Assembly: GCF_020921035.1 (NCBI RefSeq)
Contig: NC_063156.1
Coordinates: 5,270,001-5,334,000, forward strand
From: Rhodamnia argentea
Taxonomy: Eukaryota > Streptophyta > Magnoliopsida > Myrtales > Myrtaceae
DNA length: 64,000 nt
Reading direction: 5' to 3'
Part shown: piece after piece, positions 12,291 through 24,385 of the stretch
Position numbering within the stretch: the first letter of the stretch is position 1
Layout: each line of letters opens with the position of its first letter
Notes under the pieces: generated by a model
What the model saw: the letters and a program-made list of their open reading frames with translations, nothing else
What the model was told of the DNA's origin: nothing
The model's database searches: none
Made by a program: the position numbers and the translations under genes

Positions 12291-12478
12291 AACTATATTA
12301 TGTGATATTGGGTTTCTCTCATCCCAAAACCTAGCTTAAAAAATGAGACTTTCTCTCATACTAATAGACCGACCACCAGGCCCTTTTATAATCGATAAAG
12401 AATAACCTCAATAATTTTCCCCTCACACATCAGGCCCTGAGTTGGAGTTGCAACAATATGTATCTCTCCACGTGAAGT

Positions 12479-12917
12479 CCACATGGCGTCCACGTGAAGT
12501 TCAAAAGTCCACGTTTCATCCATGTGGACTTTTGAACCCAAAAATAAGTTAATCTTTTAAAAAATTAAACAGAAAAGTAAGCTAAAAAATAAATAATAAA
12601 AATGGGTCGTTTGCGGTGGCGACGGTGGGGGATGGTCGAGAGGGATCACCATGGCTAGCTAAGGCCTCACGGACCCACAACGAGGCCGACCTCGCCGAGC
12701 TGTCATTGGGCAAGGTTGGCCTCCCCGAGATTTGCGAGCGCTCGACGGGGGTTGTTGGGGCTCGGCGACCCCCCCTTGACCATCCCCCACTCTCGCCACT
12801 GCAAGCGACCCATTTTTTTTAGCTTAATTTTCTGTTTAATTTTTTAAAAGATTAATTTATTTTTGGGTTCAAAAGTCCACGTGGATGAAACGTGGACTTC
12901 GCGTGGACGCCATGTGG
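12479..12917. mobile_element. Foldback element with near-identical inverted arms
   Basis: The left arm, about 12479-12643, begins ccacatggcgtccacg and passes through cccaaaaataagttaatc to gggggatggtc. It is repeated in inverse orientation at about 12775-12917. The arms differ by a small insertion and scattered substitutions. The loop of about 130 bp is GC-rich. A smaller nested hairpin (ttcaaaagtccac..gtggacttttgaa) sits in the left arm. A transcript across this region would form a long, well-paired hairpin. Confidence 0.75.
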
Positions 12918-13172
12918 CCTGCTTTTTTAAAAAAGTTGCCACGTGATGTTAAAAAATTAAAAATAAATTACATGTAATTAGTTGGCCGGAATCTCTCACC
13001 GTTGGCACTAAAGTGGTTATTTTTCTCTGATTTGGCATTTAGGTTGGTCCTAAAGTGGGTATCGTACACAAGTATTGTCACTTGAGGTGTCCTTCTGCCC
13101 AATTAGAAATAATCAATCTTCTATGATAATTTTTTTTTTTTGGTTTAGAAAAAAACTAGATAGAAAAAAGGT

Positions 13173-13567
13173 AAATGATACAAATAATCCATGAATCTTT
13201 GTCTAATGCGCAATGTGATTCCTGAACTTTGAATTTTTTTCAATGTAGTCCTTGAACTCTTACCCAATGTGTAATGCCGTCCTTGAATTTTTAATTTGTT
13301 CAATGTAATCCTTGGACTTTTGATACATATTCAAAGTTCATGAACTTTTGATACATGTTCAATGTTGTCAATAATATTGAACATATTCATATAGTATATA
13401 TACTAAATTGAACATGTATAAAAAATTTACGGACCACATTAAACAAATTAAAAATTAGGTACGACATTGCACACTCGGCTATAGTTTATGGATCATATTG
13501 AAGAAATTTAAAGTTCATGAACCACATTACAAATCTATCAAAGTTTAAGGACCATTTGTGTCATTAT
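13173..13567. mobile_element. TIR element (MITE), about 395 bp
   Basis: The left end aatgatacaaataatcc.tgaa and the right end ttaaggaccatttgtgtcatt are inverted repeats. The subterminal parts repeat the theme attcctgaactttgaa and ttcatgaaccacatt. The same family occurs at 61805-62095. Confidence 0.6.
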
Positions 13568-13639
13568 AAAAAAAAATTATTTTTTTAATGAAGGTAGCGG
13601 GCTGCAATCCTCGATTCATAAATGAAGTGTAACATGGAA

Positions 13640-13835
13640 TTTGAATTGCCATGAGTGGAGCCACTTATGAACCATCCACCACCCACGGTGGCAGCAAAGG
13701 AGGCCCGGACGGGCGTAAAGGCCATCACGTCTTGAGACCTATCACTCGTAAGCTAGCTGGCCATCGGTCCAAGTGAGGAAGTCACCATCTATTAGAGGCT
13801 GTAGGACTTCCGGGCCGGCACCGGCGGAGGTTGGT
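13640..13835 (-). pseudogene. BAHD exon-1 relic, strongly decayed
   Basis: The segment keeps the order of words seen in the relics at 3400 and 12055: ttgccatgagtgg, gaaccatccaccaccca.ggtggcagcaaaggaggc, a tcttgagac stretch, then ggaagtcaccatc. It ends near 13835, where array 3'-flank sequence begins. The frame is not open. Confidence 0.45.
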
Positions 13836-15446
13836 GGGGAACCTGTTTCTTCCGCCACCATACTCATGTTCCTCATGAGCCTCGTTTGTTCTTGGGCTTT
13901 GGCATAACATCATATTTTTTTGGGTTGTTAAGAGATAATAATTTTCAAAAGCTGTAATTTCATATGACCATACATGTCCTCTGAACAGATGGAAATTGCT
14001 TTACCTCTTTCTTTCAAATTCGACCTTTGTTTGTGTTTTTACGCATTTAGTTTTAGACATTTTCAAGTGCTGCTTTAGAGTTCATGCATGGCGAAGTAAC
14101 TTGACTTATCAATTTGGATTGTTTTAATCTCGCCGCATTTCCTTTCATCTTTCGGTTCACATCAAGATATAGAAATTGAATTATTATTCCCAAAAAATTC
14201 ACTATTACAATTATTAAGTTTACATCGATAAACTAGGTACGAGCTCGGGCCGTTATTGCCGGTATTGAAACAAGCGAGATCTTATCTCATATTAAAAGAC
14301 AATTATAGTAAGTTAGAATGATTTTTTCTTCTCGGTGGGATTTGTTAAATTATGTCTCGAATTTTAAATCATACGCGGAATCGATGCTCTTTGGATGAGA
14401 AACGGTGATGATATCGTAAATACGAGAACTCTTACGGATGATCCACTTCTTTGCCGTTGAGAAGAAGCGTGGGGACCACGTTACCATAATATCTATTTTC
14501 ACTCGTGGGGCCGGCCAGAATTGAGAGAAGAGGAAAGAAAATAAAGCAAAACTTTTGCCTCGCGTTTTCTTCTTTGACGCCACCACATAATGCATTCAAA
14601 AAGGGGAATAAGATATTTGGTGGGTCCCAGTCAAATTGGTTTTGTTGACTGCTTTAAAGGTCCCACACAAAAAGAGCATGGGATTTTGATCTTCTTCTTC
14701 TTTGAAAGGCGACTACGAGCCGAGACGAAAAAAACCAAGAAGACGTACAGAGACGTTTCTTGTGCAGGCCATCGAGGAGATCTGCACACGAATGGTTTGT
14801 GCTTCGTGAGTTTTACATCTGAAATATTTATTATTTATAAATATTTGGGGCTTGGGTGTAATCTAGGGTTGGGAAACACGAGCGTATTGAGCGATTATAA
14901 ATTCCGATTCTCCGATTATAGTGGATTGTTCTTGCTAGCTCTCCCGTAGATATAGGTACCGATATTCGGACCGAACCACGTAATCTCTGATGTCCTTTAC
15001 CGTTCCTCGTTAATTTTTCTGTACTTTTCGCATTGATTTATTTACAAGATCCGGGTTAGTTTCCGCGCGTTTTATATTACAACAGGATTTATGATTCTAT
15101 ACGTTCTTCATAGGAGTCGATTGCTTATCTTTCTTTTGCCTTGTTTTTAAGAAATTTAGACTCGATACATACCATTGATTGGTGGAACCGAGGTCGATAT
15201 CCCTACTCATTATTTGCTCTTAGTCAGCAAAGGATGTGCAACGTTCGAACAAGATGCGCAACACTCGGGCAAGTACTTTTTTATTTTTGGCCCAAATGAT
15301 AAATTGTTGAGATTCCTGCCCATTTTGCGCCCAAAATTTGGTTGGAAGTCCTCAAATTTGTCGATGAACTAAGGTAAAAGACCAATGACGTGACACCCGA
15401 ACTATGAGGATTGTTGAAATTGACGTGGCATTAATTAAAGGCATAA
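13836..15446. other. BAHD 3'-flank repeat and unassigned sequence
   Basis: Positions 13836-14330 match 20440-20960 (words such as gagcctcg.ttgttct and cattaaactaggtac). The part from 15110 matches 20960-21330 and 30370-30720 (ttagactcgatac.taccattgattgg). Between these, 14340-15000 has no recognised homology or gene. Confidence 0.5.
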
Positions 15447-16073
15447 GGACACTTCAAATGACAATATTTATGTATGGGGCTTATTTTGGTGTCAAAATTT
15501 TTCGTCGGCTCACCTAAATGTCAAATCGGAAAAAAACGATCACTTAAGTGCCATTGACGAGAGATTCACGCCAAAATAACTACATGGCATTTTTTTAAAA
15601 CAATTTAGCAAATGCCATTTTTAATTCAAACAATTTAGTAATATGGCTCTCTTTTTTTTATTTAAATAAAAGGTCAATTCTACATGTGCCTAGAGAACGA
15701 AGTCGCTCGGTCGACATAGCTGGGATGTCTTAAACTTATAGCACTTAAGTAATCACATTTTACAACTTATGACACTTAAGTGATCATTTTCAGAAAAGTT
15801 TGACACTCAAACGATCATAATTTACAACTTATGACATTGAATTTGGTTAAATGACATCGTTTGTGCGTTGGAAGCCGACTAAGATCTTTGGCAACCCACA
15901 TAAGATTAATTGATTAATAAAAAATTGCCACCGATGATTTTTAGCCAAGCTCACCGAAGTTGGTACTGAAATAATCTTTTTTCAAAAAAATTGGTACTTA
16001 AGTGATCCGGAAAAAAAAAATTTACATCAAAATGAGCGCCGTACACAAATATTATCACTTGAGGTGTCATTTT
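15447..16073. mobile_element. TIR element, about 630 bp
   Basis: The left end ggacacttcaaatgacaat and the right end attatcacttgaggtgtcat form an inverted pair. The interior carries repeated gatcacttaagtg words in both orientations. A related right end is seen near 13060-13095. The borders are approximate. Confidence 0.5.
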
Positions 16074-16091
16074 CCCATTATTAGATGTGTA

Positions 16092-17649
16092 CTACGATAA
16101 CATAAATTTTTTTAATCCCTTTTCAAGCAAAGGGACAAACTTCTCCATGCAAACCCTAGTTAATGCCAACCCGACCTCCACACCACCATCCCCATTCCTA
16201 CTCTCTGCAAGAGAGATCGCCCTCGACGTGTCAATGTGCACCACATGGCTCTTCGTTGGCCTCCCCCACCCGAAGTCCGTGTCGTAGACCTTCAGTCTCG
16301 GCGATCCGGCCACCGTCACTAAGTCGCCATTGTTGGCTGCATTATAATCCCTGATCCATCTCGACGCCCCTCTCAATCCTCCACTTGTCTTCGCTTCCTG
16401 GACTCTGCCTCCTATAGCCCTCGCGGCATGTGAAATTCCACTTTTGCCCAAGAGGGTACTCCTCTTCTCCGACAGAATATGTATGCCCAGACAGTTCCCA
16501 AAGTATGTTGAGGGTATCGAATACTCAAGTCGCTCTCTACAATCCGCGAGAAAGCAGAAATTGCAAAGCTCGTCGTTGCCGCTCTCTGATGACATTTGGT
16601 CGTAGCACTCATGTTCTTTGTCTTTCGATTTGATGACGCATACCCATACGAATGCGCACGCCACCACGAATGTCGACAAGTGGATTGGCTCCGACTCCGA
16701 CCCAACGTCGTCGTTCTTGAGTTGACTCAAGACCTGCGCTTTTAGCCCGTTGATGTGATGTTTTCTCAGGACAAACGTTGCTCTCACCTTGTCCGCCACA
16801 GCGAGAAGAGCTTCACTCTGGCTCGGGCTCGGGCTCGGGCTAGGGCCCACACAACTCCACCAGTCTTTCCAAAATATGGGCTCGAGCCCATTCGGATCTT
16901 TGATCACTTTTCGGTCGTGGAAAGGGCTCGAATCGTCCAGGTCAGCGCAAGTGGGGTCTCCTTCGGACCTATGAATGAATGCCCACGATTTCATGAAGTG
17001 ATTGAAGGACCTCCCATCTGCCGCCACGTGTAGGAACGAACCCCGATGCTAATGCCCTTGCTTGGGAACAGGGTCACCTAAATGATATTATCACTTTAAC
17101 CCAACATTTCATTGCATAGCAAGTACCAAATAATGAGAATTGAGAACAAGCAAAGTACGAACACGATCGCGGGAGAGCCAAAGCATCTCCAACACTGACC
17201 TGAATCGCCATGAGGGGCCACACGCGTGCGCCGTCGGACGCACGTGGTGGCGGGAGCTGAGGCACCAGAGGATGCACCAGCGTGGCGTCGCGAGCCTCAT
17301 CACTGACGAGCTTGGCAAAGTCGGCGGATGACTCGGCGACGGTCAAGGAGAGGGAGTCGCCGTCGGAGTAGAGGATCGAGGGCTTCCGAGGCGGCCCCAG
17401 AGGGAGGATGAGTTTGGCGGCGAAGGGGAAGAAGCGGCGAAGACAGAGGGAGAGAGAGCGGATGAGGAGCGGGAGGGTGGTGTGAGCGAAGGAGGGAGGG
17501 GATTGAGGGAAGTCGTAGAAGAAGAGGCGTTGCACAGGGCAGCAGAGAAGCCACGGGACGTCGAAGAAGGTGAGAGGGACAGCGGTTGCCGGGACTGAGT
17601 TGGCGGGCGGCGAGACATCGTAATGGTGGAGCATCTCGATATGCGTCAT
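16092..17649 (-). pseudogene. BAHD acyltransferase copy B, two exons, one frameshift
   Basis: Exon 1 is 17200-17649 (150 codons, MTHIEMLHHYDV start). The intron is only 122 bp (17078-17199, GTCAG donor, TTTAG acceptor). Exon 2 is 16092-17077, beginning VTLFPSKGI. One base is missing near 17035: the strand reads GTTCGTTCC where the other copies have GTTCAGTTCC. This breaks the frame just before the HVAAD catalytic motif. Downstream the frame is open through YFGNC and DFGWG to the end. Its predicted role would be as for the intact copies. A single lost base in an otherwise clean gene may be a recent mutation or a consensus error. Confidence 0.85.
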
Positions 17650-17691
17650 CTCGTCTCGACGGTGAAGGGGAATCTCATGGGAGGAGAAGCT

Positions 17692-17698
17692 TTATATA
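17692..17698 (-). promoter_or_regulatory. TATA box of BAHD copy B
   Basis: TATATAA on the minus strand lies about 45 bases upstream of the ATG at 17649, the same spacing as in copies A and D. Confidence 0.6.
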
Positions 17699-17699
17699 G

Positions 17700-18824
17700 G
17701 CCGGCTGATGATTGGTTTTGGTCCCTGTTTGAACGGCGATGATGTAGATCATCTGAAAATGCGGCGCCTACAATCGCAGCTGGACTTTCGGGTTTCGAGA
17801 CTACTGAAAAGTTGCAGATATAACGCCAACACTTGTAATCAAATCATCTCGCTTTCCCATGAAGTAACCGGGAGGAGGAGAGAGTGTACGGCTTCTGGGG
17901 CGGTGCTGGAGGGAGGAGGAGGAGGCTGGCGGCCGACGGTGAGAAGTAACCGGGAGAGGGAGAGTGAGAGAAGGTAACTGGGGAGGACCTTTACATCTAA
18001 TTTTCATCTGTAGAACTAGTTTGTGCTTCAATGGTGGTCAATTGTTCAGATCGGAGAGAATAATACGTATTCATCTTTCACAAAATATGTAATTGCAACC
18101 ACCTTGTATGTCCTCCGGCAAAGATGGAAATCAACTTTACCTCTTCTTCAAATTCAACCATAATTATTTGTCCAGTTCACGTCGGAACATAGGAATCGAT
18201 TAGTTATTTCCTCAAACTTTCCTGTTACATAGTTATCTAGTTTAAGTAATAAAAATAAAGAAGCCGCTAACTTGATGATCTGATAGTGCTGTTATTATTT
18301 CTGACTTCACAATGTTCCAATTATGAGTATTTTATGCAAAACACGCAGTGATAATGTGTAGATCTATAGTCAGAAATAACTAACAGTATTGTCAGATTGT
18401 CAGAGAAGCATTATCCCAAAATTAGATACGTGCTTAGGTCACTATAGTCGATATTGAAGGAAGTGTGATTTTACCTCACACTTGAAAACGATTAGTTGGT
18501 TGGAAATATTCTTTTTTTTTATTTTACAAATTCTTTAGTTTTCTTTTTGGTCGGGAAAAAAAATCGAGGTGGACATCCTTATTCTCGACACGCGCACCAT
18601 TTATTTGTGGAATTGAGGTCGACATCATTGTTCTTTTTAATTTTTGGTCAGCAAAAAATTTGCAAGTATTTATTTCATTTTGGCCCAATGCTAAATTCCT
18701 GAGATTTTCGCCGATTTTGCGCTCCAAATTTGGTCAGAAGTCCTTACATTTGTCAATAGACAAAGGTACAAAGACTAATGTTGTTATACAAGATCGCCAT
18801 GGCATTGTATAGACCACATGCATA
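17700..18824. other. Array flank sequence with a short exon-1 scrap
   Basis: Positions 17880-17945 (cttctggggcggtgctggagggaggaggag) look like a scrap of BAHD exon 1. Positions 18030-18300 resemble the flank at 24950-25260. From 18480 the sequence matches the 3' flanks of other copies (cagcaaaaaatttgcaag, ggaagtccttacatttgtcaatag). No gene is seen. Confidence 0.45.
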
Positions 18825-19796
18825 TCAAAGTGACATAATGATTTCAACCCCCTTTCCAAGCCAAGAAACTAACTTCTCCATGCAAGCTCTAGTCAATGCC
18901 AAATTGATCTCCACACCACCATCGACATTCCTACTCTTTGCCAGAGAGAACGCCCCAAATGAGTCCATGTGCACCACATAGCTCTTCGTCAACTTCCCAA
19001 CCCAAAGTCCGTGTCGTACACCTTCAATCTCGACGATCCGGCCACTATCACTAAGTCCTCATCGTCAATAACTTTCCGATCCTTGATCCTTCCCTCCATT
19101 CCTCTCAATCCTCCCCTCGTCCTCACTTCCTCGACTCTCCTCGCTTTCGCCCTCGTGGCATATGACGTTCCTCTTTTGCCCAAGAGTGCATTTGTCTTCT
19201 TCGAGAGACACTGTATGCCGGGACAATTTTCGAAGTATGTCGAGGGTATCGAGTATTTAAGTCGGTCCCTACGACCTGCAAACAAGTAGATATAGCAAAG
19301 TTTGTCCCTGACGCTCTCTGATGTGGATTGGTCACGACGCTCGTGTTCGTTTTCTTTCGATTTGATCATGCATACCCATGCAAAAGTGCACGTCACCACG
19401 AACGTCAACAAGTGGATTGGCTCTAACTCCGAGTCGATGTCTCCTTTCTCGATTTGACTCATGACCTGAGCTTTTAGCCCCTCGATGTGATCTTTTCCAA
19501 TGACAAACGTAGCTGTCACCTTCTCCCCAACAGCAAGAAGAGCTTTACTTGGGTTCGGGGTAGGGCCCACCCATCTCCACCAGTTTCAAGAATATGGACT
19601 CGAGCCCATTTGGGTCTTTGATCACTTCTTGATCATGGAAAGGACTCGAGTCATCCAGGTCAACGCTAGCAGCGAGTCTTCCGAACCTGTGAGTGGACGC
19701 CCATGATTTCTTGAAGTGATTGAAGGACCTCCCATCTGCCACCACGTGGAGGAACTTGACCCCAATGCAAATGCCCTTGTTTAGGAACAGAATTAC
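18825..19796 (-). pseudogene. BAHD copy C, exon 2 only, degenerate
   Basis: The exon-2 homology starts VILFLNKGICIGV and retains HVVAD. A 2-bp deletion near 19590 disrupts the KDWW region. The next open stretch keeps KVTATFV, YFENC and KVYDTDFG, but DFGWG has become DFGLG through a further single-base loss near 19005, which also brings in a stop. The splice acceptor is GG instead of AG at 19797-19798. No exon 1 lies upstream, where a GC-rich repeat and copied 3' flank follow. The sequence is closest to copies E and G (EGLKAQV, DRKVID). Confidence 0.85.
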
Positions 19797-19799
19797 CCG

Positions 19800-21337
19800 A
19801 ATCATTATCTAACAATATTAAGGAAAAAATAACATTGTAAGACACATGCCAAAAAATTTCAAAAAATCACTTGAGTGACATATCAGTAAAAAATCGATCA
19901 CTTTAATATTTTCGACAACATGTTCTGACAATGAGTCCTACATATCTTTCTTAATTAATTTCCAAGTCTGACGTGACTTTTTTTCAAAAATTTGGAAAGT
20001 CCTAAGAGGACAAAGGATGAGACGACATGGCACATAAATGACTAAAACAATGCTGATTCATCTACGGAAAAGCCCGATCTCTCTCTCGAGTCTCAAGTTT
20101 ATTCTATGATGGTATTTAACTATTTTACACTATCGTTGCTGCTATAGGCAACACTAATAGGGCCTATCGGCTACTGCTGCCCAGGCAACAACCGGCTTCG
20201 CTGGCGTTCGCCCTCTCCCCGGTGAGGCTGACCCTTGCCTGTGGTTGCAAGGCCAACCCTAGCCGGCCATAGGAGGAAAGAGGGAAGAAAAGACAGAAAA
20301 CAAAAAAGAAGAAAAAAATTGAAAAAAAATTGAAAATTAAAATATTACTAAAATATTATTTAAAAATGTTCACGTCAACGCTGGTCGTGCCACATAGGGT
20401 ATCCGACTTCCACGTCGGCAATATCTGACCAAAATTAGCCGAAGGTTGGTGGGGGCCTATCTCTTCCGTCACCAAACTCTTGTTCCTCACGAGCCTCGGT
20501 TGTTCTAGCGCTCGGACATAGAGTCATATTTTCTTCGGATCGTTCGGAGAGAATATTACATCTTCATCTTTTTCTAAAGCTGTGATTTCATCGGCTTTAT
20601 ATGTCTAGAAATGGCTTTACCTACTCTTCAAATTTAACCACAATTTTTGTTTCTACGCATTTAAATTTTAGACATTTTAAAGTGCTACTTTTGAGTTCAT
20701 GCATGGCAAAGAAACTTGACTTGTCGATTTTGATTGTTTTAATCTCACCATATTTACTTTCACTTTTCGGTTCACGTTAAGATATGGGAATTGAATTGGT
20801 ATTTCCAAAAAGTAAATCCTATTACAATCATGAAGTTTATATCATTAAACTAGGTACGAGTTCGGGCCATTATTGACAATATTGAAACAACTGTCATCTT
20901 GTCTCGTATTAGAAAACGATTGAAGCAAGTTAAAATGACATTTTTTTTTCGTGGGATTTATAATTCTGAGGTTTTTTCATAGGAGATGATGCTTATCTTT
21001 CTTTTGCCTTGTTTTTGAAAAATTTAGACTCGATACGTACCATTGATTGGTAGAAACGAGGTCGATATCCTTACTCATTATTTGCTCTTAGTCAGCAAAG
21101 GTTGTGCAACATTCGAACAAGATGCGCAACTGTTGGGCAAGTACTTTTTTATTTTTGGCCCAAATGATAAATTGTTGAGATTCCTGCCCATTTTGCGCCC
21201 AAAATTTGGTTGGAAGTCCTCGAATTTGTGGATAAACTGAGGTACAAAGACCAATGATGTTACACCCGAATTATAAGGATTTCGGTTGAAATTGACATGG
21301 CATTGTATGGACTCAATGTCCACTAAGGTGACATAAA
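19800..21337. other. Decayed intron, TIR-element half and copied BAHD 3' flank
   Basis: Positions 19800-20130 match the start of the long intron of copy G (tctcaagtttattc.a.gatggta). A GC-rich core at 20140-20275 is followed by a right-half MULE fragment to about 20440. From 20440 to 21330 the sequence is the array's 3'-flank block, also at 13836-15440. No gene is seen. Confidence 0.5.
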
Positions 21338-22965
21338 TTATTTCAACCCCTTTTCAAGCAAAGGGACAAGCTTCTCCATGCAAACCTTAGGCAACGCCAA
21401 CCCGACCTCCACACCACCGTCCCCATTCCTACACTCTGCGAGTGCGAGAGTGATCACCCCTGACGTGTCGACATGTGCCACATGGCTCTTTGTCGGCCTC
21501 CCCCACCCGAAATCCGTGTCGTACACCTTCAGTCTCGGTGATCCGGCCACCGTCACTAAGTCACCATTGTCAGCTACAGCATAGCCCGTGATCCATTCGG
21601 CCGCCCCTCTCAATCCTCCACCTGTCTTCACTTCCTTGACTCTGGCCCCTATAGCCCTCGCGGCATGTGAAACTCCACTTTTGCCCAAGAGGGTATTCCT
21701 CTTCTCCGAGAGAATACATATGTCCAGATAGTTCCCAAAGTATGTCGAGGGTATCGAATACTCGAGTCGATCCCTACAATCCGCGAGAAAGCAAAAATAA
21801 CAAAGCTCGTTGTTGCCGCTCTCTGATGACGTTTGGTCGCGGCGCTCATGTTCTTCGTCCTTCGATTTGATGATGCATACCCATATGAATGCGCACGCCA
21901 CCACAAATGTCGACAAGTGGATTGGCTCCGACTCCGACCCAATGTCGTCGTTCTTGAGTTGACTCAAGACCTGCGCTTTTAGCCTGTTGATACGATCTTT
22001 TCCCAAGACAAGCGTTACTCGCACCTTGTCCGCAACAGCGAGACGAGCTTTACTTGGGCTCCGAGTTGGGCTAGAGCCCACACAGTTCCACCAATCTTTT
22101 AACAATGTGGTCTTGAGCCCATTCGGGTCTTTGATTACTTCTCGGTCGTGGAAAGGGCTCGATTCGTCTAGGTCAGTGCAAGTTGGGTCTCCTCTGGACC
22201 TATGAATGGACGCCCACGATTTCATGAAGTGATTGAAGGACCTCCCATCTGCCGCCACGTGGAGGAACTGGACCCCAATGCAGATGCCCTCGTTTGGGAA
22301 CAGGGTCACCTAAATCATCATCATTTTAATTGTCAATTTTTGCATATCGACATGGTTTATAATCTATTTTTCTCACGATATACATTAAATAAAACAGATG
22401 ATGTTGGCAAATGAGCTCTCAATTTATAGCATAGCAAATACCACATAGTAAGACTTCAAAAAAAAGCAAATGCGAACACACGATCACGTGAGAGTCAGCC
22501 AGATCATCACCAACTCACCTGAACCGCCATAAGGGGCCCCACACGTGCGCTGTCGGACGCACGCGGCGGCGGGAGCTGAGGCACCAGAGGGTGTATCAGC
22601 GTCGCGTCGCGCGCCTCGTCGCTGACGAGCTCGGCGAAGCTGGCGGCGGACTCGGCGACGGTCAAGCAGAGGGAGTCGCCGTCGGAGTAGAGGATGTAGG
22701 GCTCCTGGGGCGGCGCCAGAGGGAGGACGAGGTTGGCGGCGAAGGGGAAGAAGCGGCGGAGACAGAGGGAGAGAGAGCGGACGAGGAGCGAGAGGGTGGT
22801 GTGAGCGAAGGAGGGAGGGGACTGAGGGAAGTCGTAGAAGAAGAGGCGTTGCACGGGGCGGCAGAGAAGCCACGGGATGTCGAAGAAGGTGAGAGGGAGG
22901 GCGGTTGCCGGGACAGAGTTCGCGGGGGGCGAGACATCGTAACGGTGGATGATCTTGATGTCCAT
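21338..22965 (-). CDS. BAHD acyltransferase copy D (phenolic/anthocyanin glucoside acyltransferase-like), intact
   Basis: Exon 1 is 22519-22965 (149 codons, start MDIKIIHRYDVSPP). The intron is 209 bp (CAG|GTGAG donor, TTTAG|GTG acceptor), placed after a Gln codon, the conserved Q-intron position. Exon 2 is 21338-22309. The product is 472 residues, normal for BAHDs. Visible motifs are HVAAD at 166-170 (catalytic HXXXD), YFGNY near 339-343 (clade I usually YFGNC), and DFGWG at 415-419 (structural). By family knowledge it would transfer an acyl group, often malonyl, from CoA to a sugar of a phenolic glycoside in the cytosol. The substrate cannot be read from sequence. The C-terminus ends at GLK, a few residues shorter than its paralogues. 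Confidence 0.9.
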
Positions 22966-23010
22966 CGTTCTCGTCCGGCGGTGAAGGGGGGTTTCGCGAG
23001 GAAAGGAGGC

Positions 23011-23016
23011 TATATA
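23011..23016 (-). promoter_or_regulatory. TATA box of BAHD copy D
   Basis: TATATA on the minus strand lies about 46-51 bases before the ATG at 22965. This implies a very short 5'UTR of roughly 15 bases. Confidence 0.6.
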
Positions 23017-23169
23017 GACAGGCCGATGGCTGGCTTCGCTTCCTGTTTCAAAGCGATGATGTAAGGTCTGCTACAGTACATAGACTGGTGCATATAATAG
23101 AGATAATGAATGCCACGTTTCTATTTCATCCGAAAACGGAGTGCTTTCAACCAAGATATGCAAAGATCA

Positions 23170-23205
23170 CAGGAAGGAGAGAGAGAGAGAGAGAGAGAGA
23201 GGGGA
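23170..23205. repeat. (GA)n microsatellite
   Basis: A run of about 13-14 GA units lies in the BAHD 5'-flank block just left of the hAT-like insertion. Matching flanks in other copies have shorter or no GA runs. Confidence 0.8.
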
Positions 23206-23299
23206 ATTGGTCTCCAGAAAAAAGCACAACACGCCAAATTGCGAATCTAGAAAGATCGATGATTTTTGCAGACACAAACTCCAACAAATGTAGTCAGAT

Positions 23300-24377
23300 T
23301 AGGAGTGTCAAAACTTAACCGAAAATTGAACTAAAAACTGAATCGAATTAAATCGAACTGAATTTTTATGTTTTTTCAGTTCAGTTTAGTTTTTTGTTCA
23401 GATAATGAAAATAACCAAGTCCTTCTAAATAGTTTGGGTATTTTTAGTTCAGTTCAGCGGTTAATCGAACCGAACTATACAAACTTCTTCGTTTCATGAT
23501 TTGATACTCTTTTCTTTTGTTTTTTAAACTTTTTGGTGGTTGAGGGCCGGTGGAGCCATCAGCATTGGCTGAGGATCGGCGACCCCCGCCGGCCCATCAG
23601 CAAGCGATTGTGAGCCCTCGCGGGCGACGGTCGAGGGGTTGCAGCCCCCTCGCGGACGCAGGACAGGGCGTCATGAGCCTTAGCAGTGGCCGGCGATGGT
23701 CGCCAGCCCTCGCCTCGCCAAATCTGGCTGTCGAGAGAGAGGCATGTTCAAATCAGGCATCGATTAACCTAGTGAAGCATTTGGAGGGCTTGGTGGAGAT
23801 GATAAAGTCGAAGGTGCGAGTGCTAAAGAAGACGAAGAAGTCGTGCGTGAAGATGGACAAGGGCTTGGTGGAACGACACCTCGCAGCGGATTTTGGAGAA
23901 ACCCTCAAGGCCGAGATTTGAGGGAATCAGCCAAAGACAGAAGTGAAGAAGACGAAGATCTCAAGGCAGGTGGTGTGCTGGAGGACGGAGAAGATGCCCG
24001 TGACGGAGCCCCGGAGGTCGGTGGTGTCGAGGGTCATCGCGATGTGGATGGTGTGTCGTCGCGGTCACCTTGCTGTGGGTGTCCTCCTGTGGTGGAAGGA
24101 GGATGGGGGTATTATGGGAAATAAGTGAGTGAGGGTGTCCTTTTGTGGTTTCTTGGGAGGATAAAGACTGACGCATCTTGATGACGATGATGTGCACGTT
24201 CTCTCTCTATTTTCATTCTAAAACCCAAAAACTGAACTGTCGGACTGAACCAAATTTTTAGTTTGGTTCATATTCAATTCAACAAAAGATATAGTTCGGT
24301 TCAAGCTTATCTCTCAATGGTTCAGTTCGGTTCAATTTTTTTAAAAATTGAACCGAACTGAACCATTGACACTCCTA
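23300..24377. mobile_element. Non-autonomous hAT-like element, 1078 bp, 8-bp target duplication
   Basis: The terminal inverted repeats are TAGGAGTGTCAA and TTGACACTCCTA. The flanking 8-mers agtcagat (23292-23299) and aatcagat (24378-24385) differ at one base. Related flanks without the element read caa.aaatgtaatcaaatcatg near 35450 and a close version near 530, so the insertion site is confirmed by paralogy. Subterminal parts carry repeats of cggttcaattt and aaccgaact in opposite orientation. The centre (about 23540-24120) is GC-rich with two overlapping open frames of about 90-120 codons that resemble no protein I know. No transposase is seen. Confidence 0.8.
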
Positions 24378-24385
24378 AATCAGAT

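Noticed and set aside
16755-17033. Plus-strand frames opposite BAHD exon 2
   Set aside because: Antisense shadows repeated in every copy (ARARARA-type translations). They have no independent conservation beyond the sense gene.
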